Source: Ferruginibacter sp.
GTDB taxonomy: Bacteria; Bacteroidota; Bacteroidia; Chitinophagales; Chitinophagaceae
DNA length: 64,000 nt
Reading direction: 5' to 3'
Assembly: GCA_013141435.1 (NCBI GenBank)
Contig: JABFQZ010000003.1
Span: forward strand, 62,001-126,000
The translations under genes were made by a program, and so were the position numbers. The notes beneath the pieces were generated by a model. That model was not told the origin of the DNA and did no database searches. It was given only the letters and a program-made list of their open reading frames with translations. Shown piece after piece: positions 1-8,106 of this stretch (the stretch's first letter is position 1; every line of letters begins with the position of its first letter).

Positions 1-93
1 TATTACGCAAAAAAATACATTGGTGGAGGTAGAGTTGATAAAAGTTACAATAGCTCAAAGTCAGAAAATATTTTGGAGGAAGAGGAAAATTAA
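1..93 (+). CDS. 3' end of an unidentified gene (partial)
   Basis: The window opens inside an open frame (frame 1) that runs 30 codons to a TAA stop. The visible tail is basic and glycine-containing, then ends in an acidic run (LEEEEN). No family can be recognised from so little sequence. It lies about 120 bases ahead of plsY on the same strand. It is called a real coding end because the frame is open from base 1 and is followed by a typical AT-rich spacer, but this could be chance. Confidence 0.45.
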   Translation, partial: YYAKKYIGGGRVDKSYNSSKSENILEEEEN

Positions 94-178
94 AAAATAT
101 TTTCACTTAAACAATGAAATTGATTTTATGTGTGTTAAAAGCAATATATAAAATTGATTTTTTGCAAATGTTTCTATC

Positions 179-186
179 TATATTTG
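179..186 (+). promoter_or_regulatory. candidate -7 promoter element of plsY
   Basis: TATATTTG matches the Bacteroidota -7 consensus TAnnTTTG. A TTG at 154-156 could serve as the -33 element with a 22-base gap, which is at the long end. A start site a few bases downstream would leave a short leader before the ATG at 217. Confidence 0.35.
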
Positions 187-216
187 TATTCTCTTTTAAA
201 TAACCCCTTATTTTTA

Positions 217-870
217 ATGAAAGAATTTCTTCTTATAATTTGTGCATATCTAATTGGTTCTATACCTACTGCACTTATAATCAGCAAAAAATATTTTGGT
301 ATCGACATTAGGGATTATGGTAGTGGCAATATGGGAGCTACTAATACTTTTAGGGTATTGGGAAAAAAATATGGCACTATTGTAATGTGTATAGACATAT
401 TAAAAGGTATGTGTGCTGTAGGGCTTTTTTATTTTATGCCTTATTATTTGCATAATGTAAATAGTTTAGATAAAACCAATTTTATGATTGGGCTAGGTTT
501 AGCTTCTGTTATTGGGCATGTTTTTCCTATTTGGGCAAGTTTTAAAGGAGGAAAAGGTGTTGCAACATTATTTGGAATGATAATAGCAATACAACCTATT
601 ATTGCAATAAGCTGTGTTACTGTATTTTTGGTGGTATTATATCTTACTAGGTTTGTTTCATTAAGTTCAATATTGGCTGGCATAATGCTGCCTGTATCGG
701 TATTGTGGATTTGGAATGAACATGAAATTTTATACAGAGCTTTTGCCTTGCTTGTAGCTGCTCTGATAATTCTTACACATCAAAAAAATATAGGCAAATT
801 GCTAAGAGGTGTAGAAAGCCAGATACCAATACTAAAACACCGAGATAGACGAAAAAATAGAAACAAATAA
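217..870 (+). CDS. plsY: Glycerol-3-phosphate acyltransferase PlsY
   Basis: Integral membrane enzyme that transfers an acyl group from acyl-phosphate to glycerol-3-phosphate, making lysophosphatidic acid, the first step of phospholipid synthesis. The 217-residue product has the usual PlsY length and several hydrophobic segments. Visible family motifs are GSIPTA (14-19), GSGNMGATN (35-43) and the phosphate-binding FKGGKGVAT loop about halfway along. An upstream in-frame ATG at 154 would add 21 residues unlike any PlsY N-terminus, so the ATG at 217 is preferred. The tail is basic. The gene stands alone, with the M48 protease 69 bases downstream. Identification is secure from the motifs. Confidence 0.93.
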   Translation: MKEFLLIICAYLIGSIPTALIISKKYFGIDIRDYGSGNMGATNTFRVLGKKYGTIVMCIDILKGMCAVGLFYFMPYYLHNVNSLDKTNFMIGLGLASVIGHVFPIWASFKGGKGVATLFGMIIAIQPIIAISCVTVFLVVLYLTRFVSLSSILAGIMLPVSVLWIWNEHEILYRAFALLVAALIILTHQKNIGKLLRGVESQIPILKHRDRRKNRNK

Positions 871-939
871 TTTTAAGAAAACCTTAAGATAATTTGGAAC
901 ACATTTTGTTTACTTAACAAAAAATAAAACCCCTACATT

Positions 940-1749
940 ATGAAAAAAATATTATTAATAGCTGTAATTGCATCTTTATTTGTTGGTTGTACCAGAAATG
1001 CAGTAACAGGTAGAAGACAATTAAATTTAGTATCCGAAACACAATTACAAGCACAAGCAGTTTCTGAATATCAAAGCTTTTTAAGTACAAGTAAAGTAAT
1101 AAATACAACAGGTAGTAGAGATGCCGAAATGGTAAAAAGAGTAGGTAACCGTGTGGCTACAGCCATTACCAATTATTACGGTACACAAGGTAAAGCCGAT
1201 GTATTGGCAGGCTACCAGTGGGAATTTAATTTAGTAAACGAGCCACAAGTAAATGCTTGGTGTATGCCAGGTGGTAAAGTGGTAGTGTATTCTGGTTTAC
1301 TGCCAGTAACACAAAATGAAGCTGCTTTAGCAGTAGTAATGGGCCATGAAATATGCCATGCTGTAGCAAAACATGGTAACGAACGTATGAGCCAAGGTTT
1401 AATTGCCCAAGGTATCGAAGTTGTTGGTAATATTGCCCTTCAAAATAATGCAAAGTATAGCAATCTTTTCAATTCGATATATGCCCCAGGTGTACAAATT
1501 GGGGCTTTATTGCCAAATGGTAGAAATCAAGAATATGAAGCCGATCATTTTGGATTATTATTTTGTGCAATGGCTGGCTATAATCCTCAAGAAGCGGTTA
1601 ATTTTTGGAAAAGAATGGCTGCTGCAAATGCAAATACACAAAAACCACCAGAGTTATTATCTACTCACCCTTTAGACGAAAATAGAATAGCTAGAATAGA
1701 AGCATACATGCCCGAAGCTTTGAGCTATTATAAACCAATTGGAAAATAA
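940..1749 (+). CDS. M48-family zinc metalloprotease, lipoprotein
   Basis: Periplasmic-side metalloprotease of the M48 (HtpX/BepA/Oma1-like) family, probably acting in envelope protein quality control. The N-terminus is a lipoprotein signal with lipobox LFVGC, so it is likely anchored to a membrane by its cysteine. The zinc site is visible as HEICH (H136, E137, H140) with the third ligand in EADHFG (E200). The 269-residue length is normal for single-domain M48 lipoproteins. It is followed by a stem-loop terminator, so it is probably monocistronic. The natural substrate cannot be inferred. Confidence 0.9.
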   Translation: MKKILLIAVIASLFVGCTRNAVTGRRQLNLVSETQLQAQAVSEYQSFLSTSKVINTTGSRDAEMVKRVGNRVATAITNYYGTQGKADVLAGYQWEFNLVNEPQVNAWCMPGGKVVVYSGLLPVTQNEAALAVVMGHEICHAVAKHGNERMSQGLIAQGIEVVGNIALQNNAKYSNLFNSIYAPGVQIGALLPNGRNQEYEADHFGLLFCAMAGYNPQEAVNFWKRMAAANANTQKPPELLSTHPLDENRIARIEAYMPEALSYYKPIGK

Positions 1750-1776
1750 AATATAAAATATAACAATAGATAATTT

Positions 1777-1807
1777 AAAAACGCAGTACTTATGTATTGC
1801 GTTTTTT
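1777..1807 (+). terminator. Rho-independent terminator after the M48 protease
   Basis: The stem arms ACGCAGTA and TATTGCGT (one G-U pair) enclose the loop CTTATG and are followed by a T-run. The stem starts about 30 bases after the stop codon. Confidence 0.75.
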
Positions 1808-1869
1808 ATATTCATTGCTTTATAAATTTGCTAAAAATATTATTATTTTAATAGTTTTGGTAAGTGTAA

Positions 1870-2196
1870 TTAAGCCAATTCTTCAATATCGGCCATATTT
1901 ATAGCATTGTGGCTTTGGTTGTAAATACATTTACCGTTTTTTATAATAAGTATTTGTGGCGATTCATGCTCTACATTAAAATCGGCAGCAATTTGGTTAG
2001 AAATATTTCTGTAAGTAATCAAATCAAGATAATTGAAAATCACATTTTTTGGAGCTGTTTCCCTTTCTAATCTACTTTTTGCCATAGTACTTATTGAGCA
2101 TCGGGTACTATGTTTAAATATAGCTTGAGTTATTTTTTCAGATGCATTTATTATTTCTGCTAAACCTTGTTTATCTGTTAAGTCTTTCCAATTCAT
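1870..2196 (-). CDS. ytxJ: YtxJ-type bacillithiol-system redox protein
   Basis: Thioredoxin-fold protein of the YtxJ/DUF2847 family, associated with the low-molecular-weight thiol bacillithiol and proposed to act as a monothiol (de)bacillithiolation factor. The 108-residue length is typical. The active-site segment HSTRCSIS places the single reactive cysteine at C33, followed by a cis-proline-type segment (ESPQILII). It sits 12 bases downstream of a tiny lipoprotein gene, so the two probably share a transcript. Its presence suggests that the organism uses bacillithiol, though no bsh genes are in the window. The biochemical role is inferred from the family. Confidence 0.85.
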   Translation of the reverse strand: MNWKDLTDKQGLAEIINASEKITQAIFKHSTRCSISTMAKSRLERETAPKNVIFNYLDLITYRNISNQIAADFNVEHESPQILIIKNGKCIYNQSHNAINMADIEELA

Positions 2197-2208
2197 AAAT
2201 CTTATAAT

Positions 2209-2322
2209 TTAGTGTATAATGCCTTCGGTACCAGGGCAACCTGTTTTTTTACTTGTACCACAGCTAGTAAGTATTGAAGTAATAGTTACAGCTAAAAATG
2301 CTAGGATAAAAAATTTTCTCAT
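2209..2322 (-). CDS. small lipoprotein, 37 residues
   Basis: Short gene with a clear lipoprotein signal: Met-Arg-Lys start, a hydrophobic stretch of about 15 residues and lipobox LTSC with the acylated cysteine at position 21. The mature peptide is only 17 residues (CGTSKKTGCPGTEGIIH) with a second cysteine. ATG to TAA is an intact 38-codon frame. It lies just upstream of ytxJ on the same strand and probably begins the transcript. Comparable tiny lipoproteins with a KTGCP core seem, from memory, to recur in Bacteroidota, but their function is unknown. The second cysteine next to a thiol-redox gene is suggestive only. Confidence 0.7.
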   Translation of the reverse strand: MRKFFILAFLAVTITSILTSCGTSKKTGCPGTEGIIH

Positions 2323-2434
2323 TTTTTTTAATTTATTATATTTTTTCTCAAAATAAAGTGAAATTATAAATCATATTACATGCTAACTTTATAAAATTTA
2401 TCTTATGCAGTTGTTCAATGTATTTTTTTAGTTG

Positions 2435-2442
2435 CAAAGTTA
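2435..2442 (-). promoter_or_regulatory. candidate -7 promoter element for the small lipoprotein-ytxJ pair
   Basis: On the minus strand this reads TAACTTTG, a perfect TAnnTTTG. The expected -33 TTG is not evident at 17-21 bases upstream, so only half of the promoter is supported. It would leave a leader of about 105 bases. Confidence 0.4.
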
Positions 2443-2556
2443 ATTTAAAGTAATACTATAACGTACATTCTTTAATTCTATTTGTGTTCATGTAATTTTT
2501 ATTCAATGATGTATATTGCATAAATAATTTATAAACTAAACCATTAATATTTAATT

Positions 2557-3333
2557 ATGCTGCAACTAAACCGACCAATTGCTTTTATAGATTTGGAAAC
2601 TACTGGAGTAAATGTAACAATTGATAGAATTGTAGAAATTGCAGTTGTGAAAATAATGCCAGATGGCAAAAGAATTGCAAAACGAAGATTAGTTAATCCG
2701 CAAATGACAATATCGAAAGAAAGTAGCGATATACATGGTATTACAAACGAAATGGTAAAAGATGCTCCCACGTTTAAGCAAATGTCGAACGAAATAAAAC
2801 AATTTTTAGAAAATTGTGATTTTGGAGGTTATAATAGTAATCGTTTTGATATACCATTACTCGTAGAAGAGTTTTTAAGAGCTGGCATAAGTATAGATTT
2901 TGATGATAGAAAAATGGTAGATGTGCAAAATATTTTTTACAAAATGCAGCCACGTACATTATCGGCAGCGTATCAATTTTTTTGTGGAAAAGAGTTAGTA
3001 GATGCTCATAGTGCAGAGGTAGATATAAATGCTACTATAGAAGTATTGGAAGCACAATTAAAAAAGTATGATAATTTAGGAAATACTATAGAGTCGGTAC
3101 TTGATGTAGTAGGTGAAGAAAAAATTATTGATTATGCTCGTAGAATTATTTATGATGAAAATGGTAGTGAGGTTTTTAATTTTGGAAAATATAAAGGAAT
3201 GGTGGTAGGAGAGGTATTAAAGAAAGATCCAGGATATTACGATTGGATTATGAGAGGCGAATTTCCTTTGCATACTAAGAAAAAACTTACCGAAGTATTT
3301 AATAAATCTTTAGTTAAAAAAAAATCATTTTAA
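2557..3333 (+). CDS. DnaQ-like 3'-5' exonuclease with ExoX-type C-terminus
   Basis: DEDDh-family exonuclease related to the DNA polymerase III epsilon subunit and exonuclease X, expected to trim 3' ends in replication or repair. The exonuclease domain spans about residues 7-165. The metal ligands are D12 and E14 (FIDLETTG), D98 (NRFDIP), and H151 and D156 (HSAEVD). Residues about 205-245 form a small domain with FGKYKG and PGYYDWIM, as in the C-terminus of ExoX-like proteins. The 258-residue length fits. It is a free-standing gene in front of a GT2 gene. Whether it is a true epsilon subunit cannot be told from sequence alone. Confidence 0.85.
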   Translation: MLQLNRPIAFIDLETTGVNVTIDRIVEIAVVKIMPDGKRIAKRRLVNPQMTISKESSDIHGITNEMVKDAPTFKQMSNEIKQFLENCDFGGYNSNRFDIPLLVEEFLRAGISIDFDDRKMVDVQNIFYKMQPRTLSAAYQFFCGKELVDAHSAEVDINATIEVLEAQLKKYDNLGNTIESVLDVVGEEKIIDYARRIIYDENGSEVFNFGKYKGMVVGEVLKKDPGYYDWIMRGEFPLHTKKKLTEVFNKSLVKKKSF

Positions 3334-3385
3334 CATTTTAAATAATTAAAAATCTTATTTTTGACTTACATCACTAACATTAGCT

Positions 3386-4177
3386 TTGGATAAAATAGTA
3401 ATCATACCAACATATAATGAAAAAGAAAACATCGAAGCAATTATTACAGCAGTGATGAATTTGCCTAATAATTTTCATGTATTGATAGTAGATGATGGCT
3501 CGCCAGATGGTACTGCGGATATTGTAAAATCTATATCGCCAAAGTTTTTTGGTAAGTTATTTTTGGAAGAAAGAAAAGGCAAACTTGGCTTAGGTACGGC
3601 ATATATACATGGTTTTAAATGGGCACTCAAAAATAATTATTCTTATATTTTTGAAATGGATGCCGATTTTTCTCACAATCCAACCGATTTATTACGCCTT
3701 TATACTGCTTGTACAAATGGAGCTGCGGTAGCAGTAGGCTCTAGGTATATAAATGGAGGTGCTGTAGAAAACTGGCCTACTAATAGGATATTGTTATCTA
3801 AAGGAGCATCGTTATATACTCGTATAATTACTTTTATGCCTATAAAAGACCCTACAGCTGGTTTTGTGTGTTATTCTGCTAAGGTTTTAAATACGATAAA
3901 TTTAGAAAATATTTCTTTCGTTGGTTATGCTTTTCAAATAGAAATGAAATTTGCTGCTTGGAAACTAGGATTTAAAATTATAGAAGTTCCTATAACTTTT
4001 AAAGACCGAAAACTCGGAGCTAGTAAAATGAATAAGGGAATAATAAAAGAAGGGATTTTTGGTGTATTAAAATTAAAATGGCAAAGTTTTGCAAAAAGCT
4101 ATAGAAAACGAACTTATAAAAATATGGTTGAGGTAAATACTACTACTGCCGAAAATATGGCTACCAAAACCATGTAA
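3386..4177 (+). CDS. Polyprenol-phosphate mannosyltransferase-like GT2
   Basis: Family GT2 glycosyltransferase resembling dolichol-phosphate mannose synthase (DPM1/Ppm1). It is expected to transfer a sugar from a nucleotide donor to a polyprenyl-phosphate at the inner face of the cytoplasmic membrane. Visible motifs are PTYNEKENIE at the N-terminus, DDGSPDGTAD (36-45), the metal-binding DAD (92-94) and a C-terminal segment with FKDRKLGASKM. No transmembrane tail is visible, as in catalytic-domain-only DPM1 types. The start is a TTG at 3386, chosen because the fold begins at once. It ends three bases from the convergent bactofilin stop. The exact donor sugar is not certain. Confidence 0.85.
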   Translation: MDKIVIIPTYNEKENIEAIITAVMNLPNNFHVLIVDDGSPDGTADIVKSISPKFFGKLFLEERKGKLGLGTAYIHGFKWALKNNYSYIFEMDADFSHNPTDLLRLYTACTNGAAVAVGSRYINGGAVENWPTNRILLSKGASLYTRIITFMPIKDPTAGFVCYSAKVLNTINLENISFVGYAFQIEMKFAAWKLGFKIIEVPITFKDRKLGASKMNKGIIKEGIFGVLKLKWQSFAKSYRKRTYKNMVEVNTTTAENMATKTM

Positions 4178-4179
4178 GT

Positions 4180-4575
4180 TTAGATGTTAACAACTTTTTC
4201 ATTATCGGAATTTAATGCAATAACATTGGCTCCCATTTTGCAATTTCCATTAAAAGATGCAGTTGCTGCTATTTGTAAATTACCTGCATGTAAATCGCCT
4301 GTTACATTGGCTTTACCATGAATATTTAATAATTCTGAAATTTTTATTGTGCCAGTAACTTTTCCCATAATTTCGGCATTGTTTCCATCTATATTACCTT
4401 CTACTTTGCCATTTATACCAATAATTATTTTTGCATTAGCCACCAAATTCCCAATTAGTGTACCATCAATTCTAATATCATCGTTGGTTTCAATATTGCC
4501 TATTATGGTAGTGCTTGCACCAATTATGGTTGTAGATGTTGAATAATTTTCGGTATTGGTTTTTTGTTTAAACAT
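4180..4575 (-). CDS. Bactofilin (polymer-forming cytoskeletal protein)
   Basis: Bactofilins self-assemble into non-nucleotide-dependent filaments near the membrane and often position wall-modifying enzymes. The 131-residue protein has a short disordered N-terminus and then a right-handed beta-helix core. The core is visible as repeating turns such as IDGTLIGNL, INGKVEGNI and MGKVTGTI at about 30-115. In many relatives a bactofilin sits beside an M23 peptidase; here the neighbour is arginase, 26 bases upstream on the same strand. Its 3' end nearly abuts the convergent GT2 gene, leaving no room for a separate terminator. Confidence 0.9.
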   Translation of the reverse strand: MFKQKTNTENYSTSTTIIGASTTIIGNIETNDDIRIDGTLIGNLVANAKIIIGINGKVEGNIDGNNAEIMGKVTGTIKISELLNIHGKANVTGDLHAGNLQIAATASFNGNCKMGANVIALNSDNEKVVNI

Positions 4576-4601
4576 AGGTTTTGTATTATGTTAAAATAAT
4601 T

Positions 4602-5549
4602 TTAGTTCATCATTAGTACATTTACACTTCTTTGCAAAATATTAAAAGCTATTTCGGCCATTAAATTCTCTTTATCTAAAGTTGGGTTTACCTCAGTTAT
4701 TTCAAAACAGCAAATTTTTCTGTTTTGCATAAATTTACTAATTAAATCTTCTGCTTCTCTTTCTTTGAGCCCATTGCTTACTGGCGTGCCAGTACCACGG
4801 CTTATTACAGAGTCTAGGCTATCTACATCAAAACTTACATAAATATCTGTACAATCACTTAAATGTCTTAATGCTTTTCTACTCACATTTTCAGCACCTG
4901 TACGTCTTACTTCGGCAGTAGTTATTACTTTCATGCCATGTTTTTCTATCAAATGTTTTTCTTCTTTTTCATAATCTCTTAATGCAATAAACACAATATC
5001 TTCGGGCAGTACTTTTTGCGAAATATTACCAATAGTTTTTAATTGGTTCCACATATTTGCTGTTTTTTCATCTAGGTCGTGTGCACTACTTTCTTTGTTG
5101 TCTTCGGCTATGGCTGTAGATAGTGGCATTCCATGCATATTGCCCGATGGAGTTGTGTATGGGGTATGCAAATCAGCATGTGCATCTATCCAAATTACAC
5201 CTAATTTACTTTTTGGCTTTGCCATTTTTATGCCAGCAATTGTGCCACCTGCATTACTATGGTCGCCGCTTAATACAACCGGAAAAAAATTGCCTTTTAT
5301 AGTGTCGTGTACGGCTTTGCTTATCTTTTCATACATATTTAATACTCCATGTATTCTTTTGGCATAAGGAGATTTTATTGGTTCAAATAATAAATTATTT
5401 TCTACCTCCACTTTTTCTGATGGGAAATGAACAAAAAAATTGCTCATAAAATCTAAAGCTGCAATTTTAATTGCATCTACACCTAAACTTGCTCCTCTTG
5501 TACCAGCTCCAATTTCTGATGGCACTTCTATTAATTTTATGTTCTTCAT
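4602..5549 (-). CDS. Arginase family protein
   Basis: Ureohydrolase-fold enzyme, most likely arginase (arginine to ornithine and urea). The binuclear manganese site is complete: H97 in SGDHS, D122, H124 and D126 in IDAHAD, and D241 and D243 in SFDVDSLD. The GTGTPV segment (252-257) matches Bacteroidota arginases. The 315-residue length is normal. The substrate assignment comes from overall similarity; agmatinase or formimidoglutamase are possible alternatives. It probably shares a transcript with the bactofilin downstream. The upstream 200 bases contain a 12-base direct repeat, ACTCAATATATT. Confidence 0.82.
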   Translation of the reverse strand: MKNIKLIEVPSEIGAGTRGASLGVDAIKIAALDFMSNFFVHFPSEKVEVENNLLFEPIKSPYAKRIHGVLNMYEKISKAVHDTIKGNFFPVVLSGDHSNAGGTIAGIKMAKPKSKLGVIWIDAHADLHTPYTTPSGNMHGMPLSTAIAEDNKESSAHDLDEKTANMWNQLKTIGNISQKVLPEDIVFIALRDYEKEEKHLIEKHGMKVITTAEVRRTGAENVSRKALRHLSDCTDIYVSFDVDSLDSVISRGTGTPVSNGLKEREAEDLISKFMQNRKICCFEITEVNPTLDKENLMAEIAFNILQRSVNVLMMN

Positions 5550-5567
5550 TTATATTCTTATTAGTTG

Positions 5568-5601
5568 AACTCAATATATTGCAATTGCACTCAATATATT
5601 T
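5568..5601. repeat. short direct repeat upstream of arginase
   Basis: Two copies of ACTCAATATATT are separated by about 10 bases (GCAATTGC-containing spacer) in the leader or promoter region of arginase. They could be a regulator site or mere AT-rich chance. The rest of the spacer 5602-5828 holds no gene or RNA that I can support. Confidence 0.35.
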
Positions 5602-5828
5602 TTTATAGCAATTTGACAAACAATATAGTCCAATTTTGACTAAAAGCCTTATTTTACTATTTGTTTGTACCATCGGCATTTACTATTGAATGATTTACAA
5701 AATATTGACATCTTTTATAAATCAGATTGGTATTACCCTGAAACGAAAGGTAATATTAAAAAACTATAAAGCCAATAATAAGCAAGTATTTTAATATACA
5801 TGTATTGTATTTGCAAAATGTTTACTAA

Positions 5829-5866
5829 TAAAAAAATGCCTTGCAAATTTACAAGGCATTTTTTTT
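5829..5866 (-). terminator. terminator of the DEAD-box helicase gene
   Basis: A perfect 13-base-pair stem (AAAAAATGCCTTG and its complement) with an 8-base loop ends two bases past the helicase stop codon. It has A- and T-runs on both sides, so it could work in either direction. Confidence 0.85.
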
Positions 5867-5867
5867 A

Positions 5868-7646
5868 CTATTTTCTATCTCTAGCAGAGCCATATACTCT
5901 TTTTCTTTCTCTAGGTGCTGCAGCTCCAACTTCTCTTGTTCCTCTACGTTCTCCGCTTTCGTCAGTTGGTCTTTTAAAGCCACCATCTGCCTCATTCATA
6001 CGCACTGTACGGTTGTTGTAACGTTTACCATCCAATGATTTTATCATTTGGCCAGCACTTGCACTATCACACTCTATCCAAGTGTTCATATCTCTAATAT
6101 CTATTTTGCCCAATGCTTCTTTGCTAAGGTTACTTTCGTCTAAAACAAATTGCAACATGCTTGCTTTGTAAAAACCATCTTTTGTACCAAGGTTTACAAA
6201 GAGTCTTGTATAACCATTATCTCTTCTATTAAAGTTGCTGCGTTCGTTTCTACTTCCGTCTCTATTACTCGATACTCTGTCGCCACTTCTATCATTGTTC
6301 AAAGGTCTTCTACCTGCATCTTTAGCGTTTAAATCTTCGGCATTTTTATAATATTTTAAAAAATGGTCAAACTCTAGTGCAGCAACCCTTTGCAACACTT
6401 CTTCTTTTGTAACATCGGCAAATTTTTCCATAAGATCGGGCAAGTAGTTTTCATAATCGCCGTGGCTAATATCTGTTTTAATTAATTTATCCATAAAATG
6501 AAAAAATTGTTTTCTACAAACATCACTACCACTTGGAATATCCATTTTATGGAATTGTGCATTTACCATTTTTTCTAAACTTCTAATCTTAAAAGTTTCT
6601 CTGCTATGGCAAATGCTTAAGCATATACCAGTTTTTCCAGCTCTACCTGTACGTCCGCTTCTATGCGTATATACTTCCATATCATCTGGCAATTCGTAGT
6701 TTATAACATGTGTTATACCATCTACATCAATACCACGGGCTGCTACATCTGTAGCAATTAACAACTGCAATGCTTTAGTACGAAAGCGTGCCATTACCCT
6801 GTCTCTTTGTTGTTGGCTAAGGTCGCCATGTAATGCTTCAATTTCGTAACCAGCTTTGCTTAGTTTTTCGCATACATCTTGTGCATCCATTTTAGTTCTG
6901 GTAAAAATTATACCATACATATCTGGGTTAAAATCTATCAAACGCTTCAACGATTCAAAACGAGAATTTGCTGGTGCTACAAAAAATTGATGGTCTATAT
7001 TTACATTGCCACTATTCTTTTTGCCAACAGTTATTTCTTCAGGGTTGGTCATAAAGTTTTTAGAAATGGCTCGTACTTGTGCTGGCATAGTTGCAGAAAA
7101 AAGCCAAATACTTTCTCTATTAATAGTATTTTTTAATACAAAATCTATATCGTCTCTAAAGCCCATGTTTAGCATTTCATCGGCCTCATCTAACACTACA
7201 TATTTTACTTTTTGTAGGTCTATAGCTTTTCTTTCTATAAGGTCTATTAAGCGGCCAGGCGTGGCTACTACTACTTGTACACCTCTTTTCAAATTACGAA
7301 TTTGCATTACTATAGATGCTCCGCCATACACAGCTTCTACATTCATACCTCTGCTGTGTTTTCTAAAATCGCTAAGATCGTTTGTTATTTGCAAACACAA
7401 CTCTCTAGTTGGGCATACAATAAGAGCTTGAGGGTATTTTTCGTTGGCATCAATTAAATGTAGTAAAGGCAAACCAAATGCGGCTGTTTTTCCGGTACCA
7501 GTTTGTGCAAGACCTACAAAATCCTTAGTGCCAGCTATTAATACTGGTATTGCTTGTTGTTGTATTGGGGTTGGTTCTGTAAAACCTAAATCTGTTACGG
7601 CTTGAACTATGTTTTCGTTTAGGCCTAATGCTTCAAATGCATTCAT
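5868..7646 (-). CDS. DEAD-box RNA helicase with DbpA-type RNA-binding domain
   Basis: ATP-dependent RNA helicase (CsdA/DeaD/DbpA group), likely acting in ribosome assembly and RNA unwinding, particularly in the cold. It has the Q motif in GFTEPTPIQ (21-29), Walker A AQTGTGKT (47-54), DEAD (153-156), SAT, and motif VI HRSGRTGRAG. A C-terminal DbpA-like RNA-binding fold (about 495-570, TRLFVNLGTKDGFY) and an Arg/Gly-rich tail follow. The start is placed at the ATG at 7646, because the 28 residues added by an upstream ATG derive from the leader and its repeat. The gene has an unusually long leader with a clear promoter at 7895-7902, and its own terminator. Confidence 0.92.
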   Translation of the reverse strand: MNAFEALGLNENIVQAVTDLGFTEPTPIQQQAIPVLIAGTKDFVGLAQTGTGKTAAFGLPLLHLIDANEKYPQALIVCPTRELCLQITNDLSDFRKHSRGMNVEAVYGGASIVMQIRNLKRGVQVVVATPGRLIDLIERKAIDLQKVKYVVLDEADEMLNMGFRDDIDFVLKNTINRESIWLFSATMPAQVRAISKNFMTNPEEITVGKKNSGNVNIDHQFFVAPANSRFESLKRLIDFNPDMYGIIFTRTKMDAQDVCEKLSKAGYEIEALHGDLSQQQRDRVMARFRTKALQLLIATDVAARGIDVDGITHVINYELPDDMEVYTHRSGRTGRAGKTGICLSICHSRETFKIRSLEKMVNAQFHKMDIPSGSDVCRKQFFHFMDKLIKTDISHGDYENYLPDLMEKFADVTKEEVLQRVAALEFDHFLKYYKNAEDLNAKDAGRRPLNNDRSGDRVSSNRDGSRNERSNFNRRDNGYTRLFVNLGTKDGFYKASMLQFVLDESNLSKEALGKIDIRDMNTWIECDSASAGQMIKSLDGKRYNNRTVRMNEADGGFKRPTDESGERRGTREVGAAAPRERKRVYGSARDRK

Positions 7647-7888
7647 GATAATTATTTGTTTTAAAAATGAAAACCAGCTAGTACAGGTATGTGGCTGAGC
7701 TTGTCGAAGCCTTTTCGAAGCCGAACGCAATACTATATGGTCAAAAAAAATATTTTTTGATGGTCACATATTATGCTTCTGGCTATTGTATGGGGGAGAA
7801 GTTGTATTATCTCTTTAGGTAACGTAATCGGTCTTACCTGCTATCAACAGCATCTGAGCATGTCATGTAATTCTCAGAAATTATAAAA
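7647..7888 (-). promoter_or_regulatory. long structured 5' leader of the DEAD-box helicase mRNA
   Basis: About 240 bases lie between the predicted start site and the ATG. The leader contains several short hairpins on the minus strand, including AGGTAA paired with TTACCT (about 7817-7839), GCT/AGC arms nearby and an A/T hairpin at about 7740-7759. It also carries the palindromic repeat at 7693-7711. Long leaders are usual for cold-induced helicase mRNAs, so thermal or autoregulatory control is a reasonable inference. No known riboswitch class is recognised. Confidence 0.5.
7693..7722. repeat. interspersed repeat containing GGCTGAGCTTGTCGAAGCC
   Basis: The 19-base imperfect palindrome GGCTGAGCTTGTCGAAGCC (7693-7711) is followed by a second TCGAAGCC copy at 7715-7722. 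It is strikingly GC-rich against the local background. From memory the same string recurs in intergenic DNA of unrelated bacteria. Here it lies within the helicase leader. Confidence 0.6.
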
Positions 7889-7894
7889 TCGGCG

Positions 7895-7927
7895 CAAAAG
7901 TACGGAAAGAATATTTAAAGTGGCAAA
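7895..7927 (-). promoter_or_regulatory. promoter of the DEAD-box helicase gene
   Basis: On the minus strand TACTTTTG (7902-7895) matches the Bacteroidota -7 box TAnnTTTG, and a TTTG about 21 bases upstream fits the -33 box. The gap from here to the next gene at 8107 is AT-rich and shows nothing else that I can support. Confidence 0.6.
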
Positions 7928-8106
7928 TTATTTTTTTACCCTATGTTTGATTTTTATTTCATAATTTGTTTACAATTCTTACCAACCAGCTTCTAGCAAC
8001 TTATTGTTATTTATTATTAACACATAATGATAAGCGGTAAAATTTTATTAATTTAATTCACTTAATTTGCCACCAAATTACTTGGTTAATTTATCTTCAT
8101 ATTTTC

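Noticed and set aside
3386..4177. Operon of the GT2 with the bactofilin
   Set aside because: The genes are convergent, with stop codons three bases apart, so they cannot share a transcript.
5690..5794. 34-codon frame in the arginase-to-helicase spacer
   Set aside because: No ribosome binding site, no family resemblance and no promoter; consistent with chance in AT-rich DNA.
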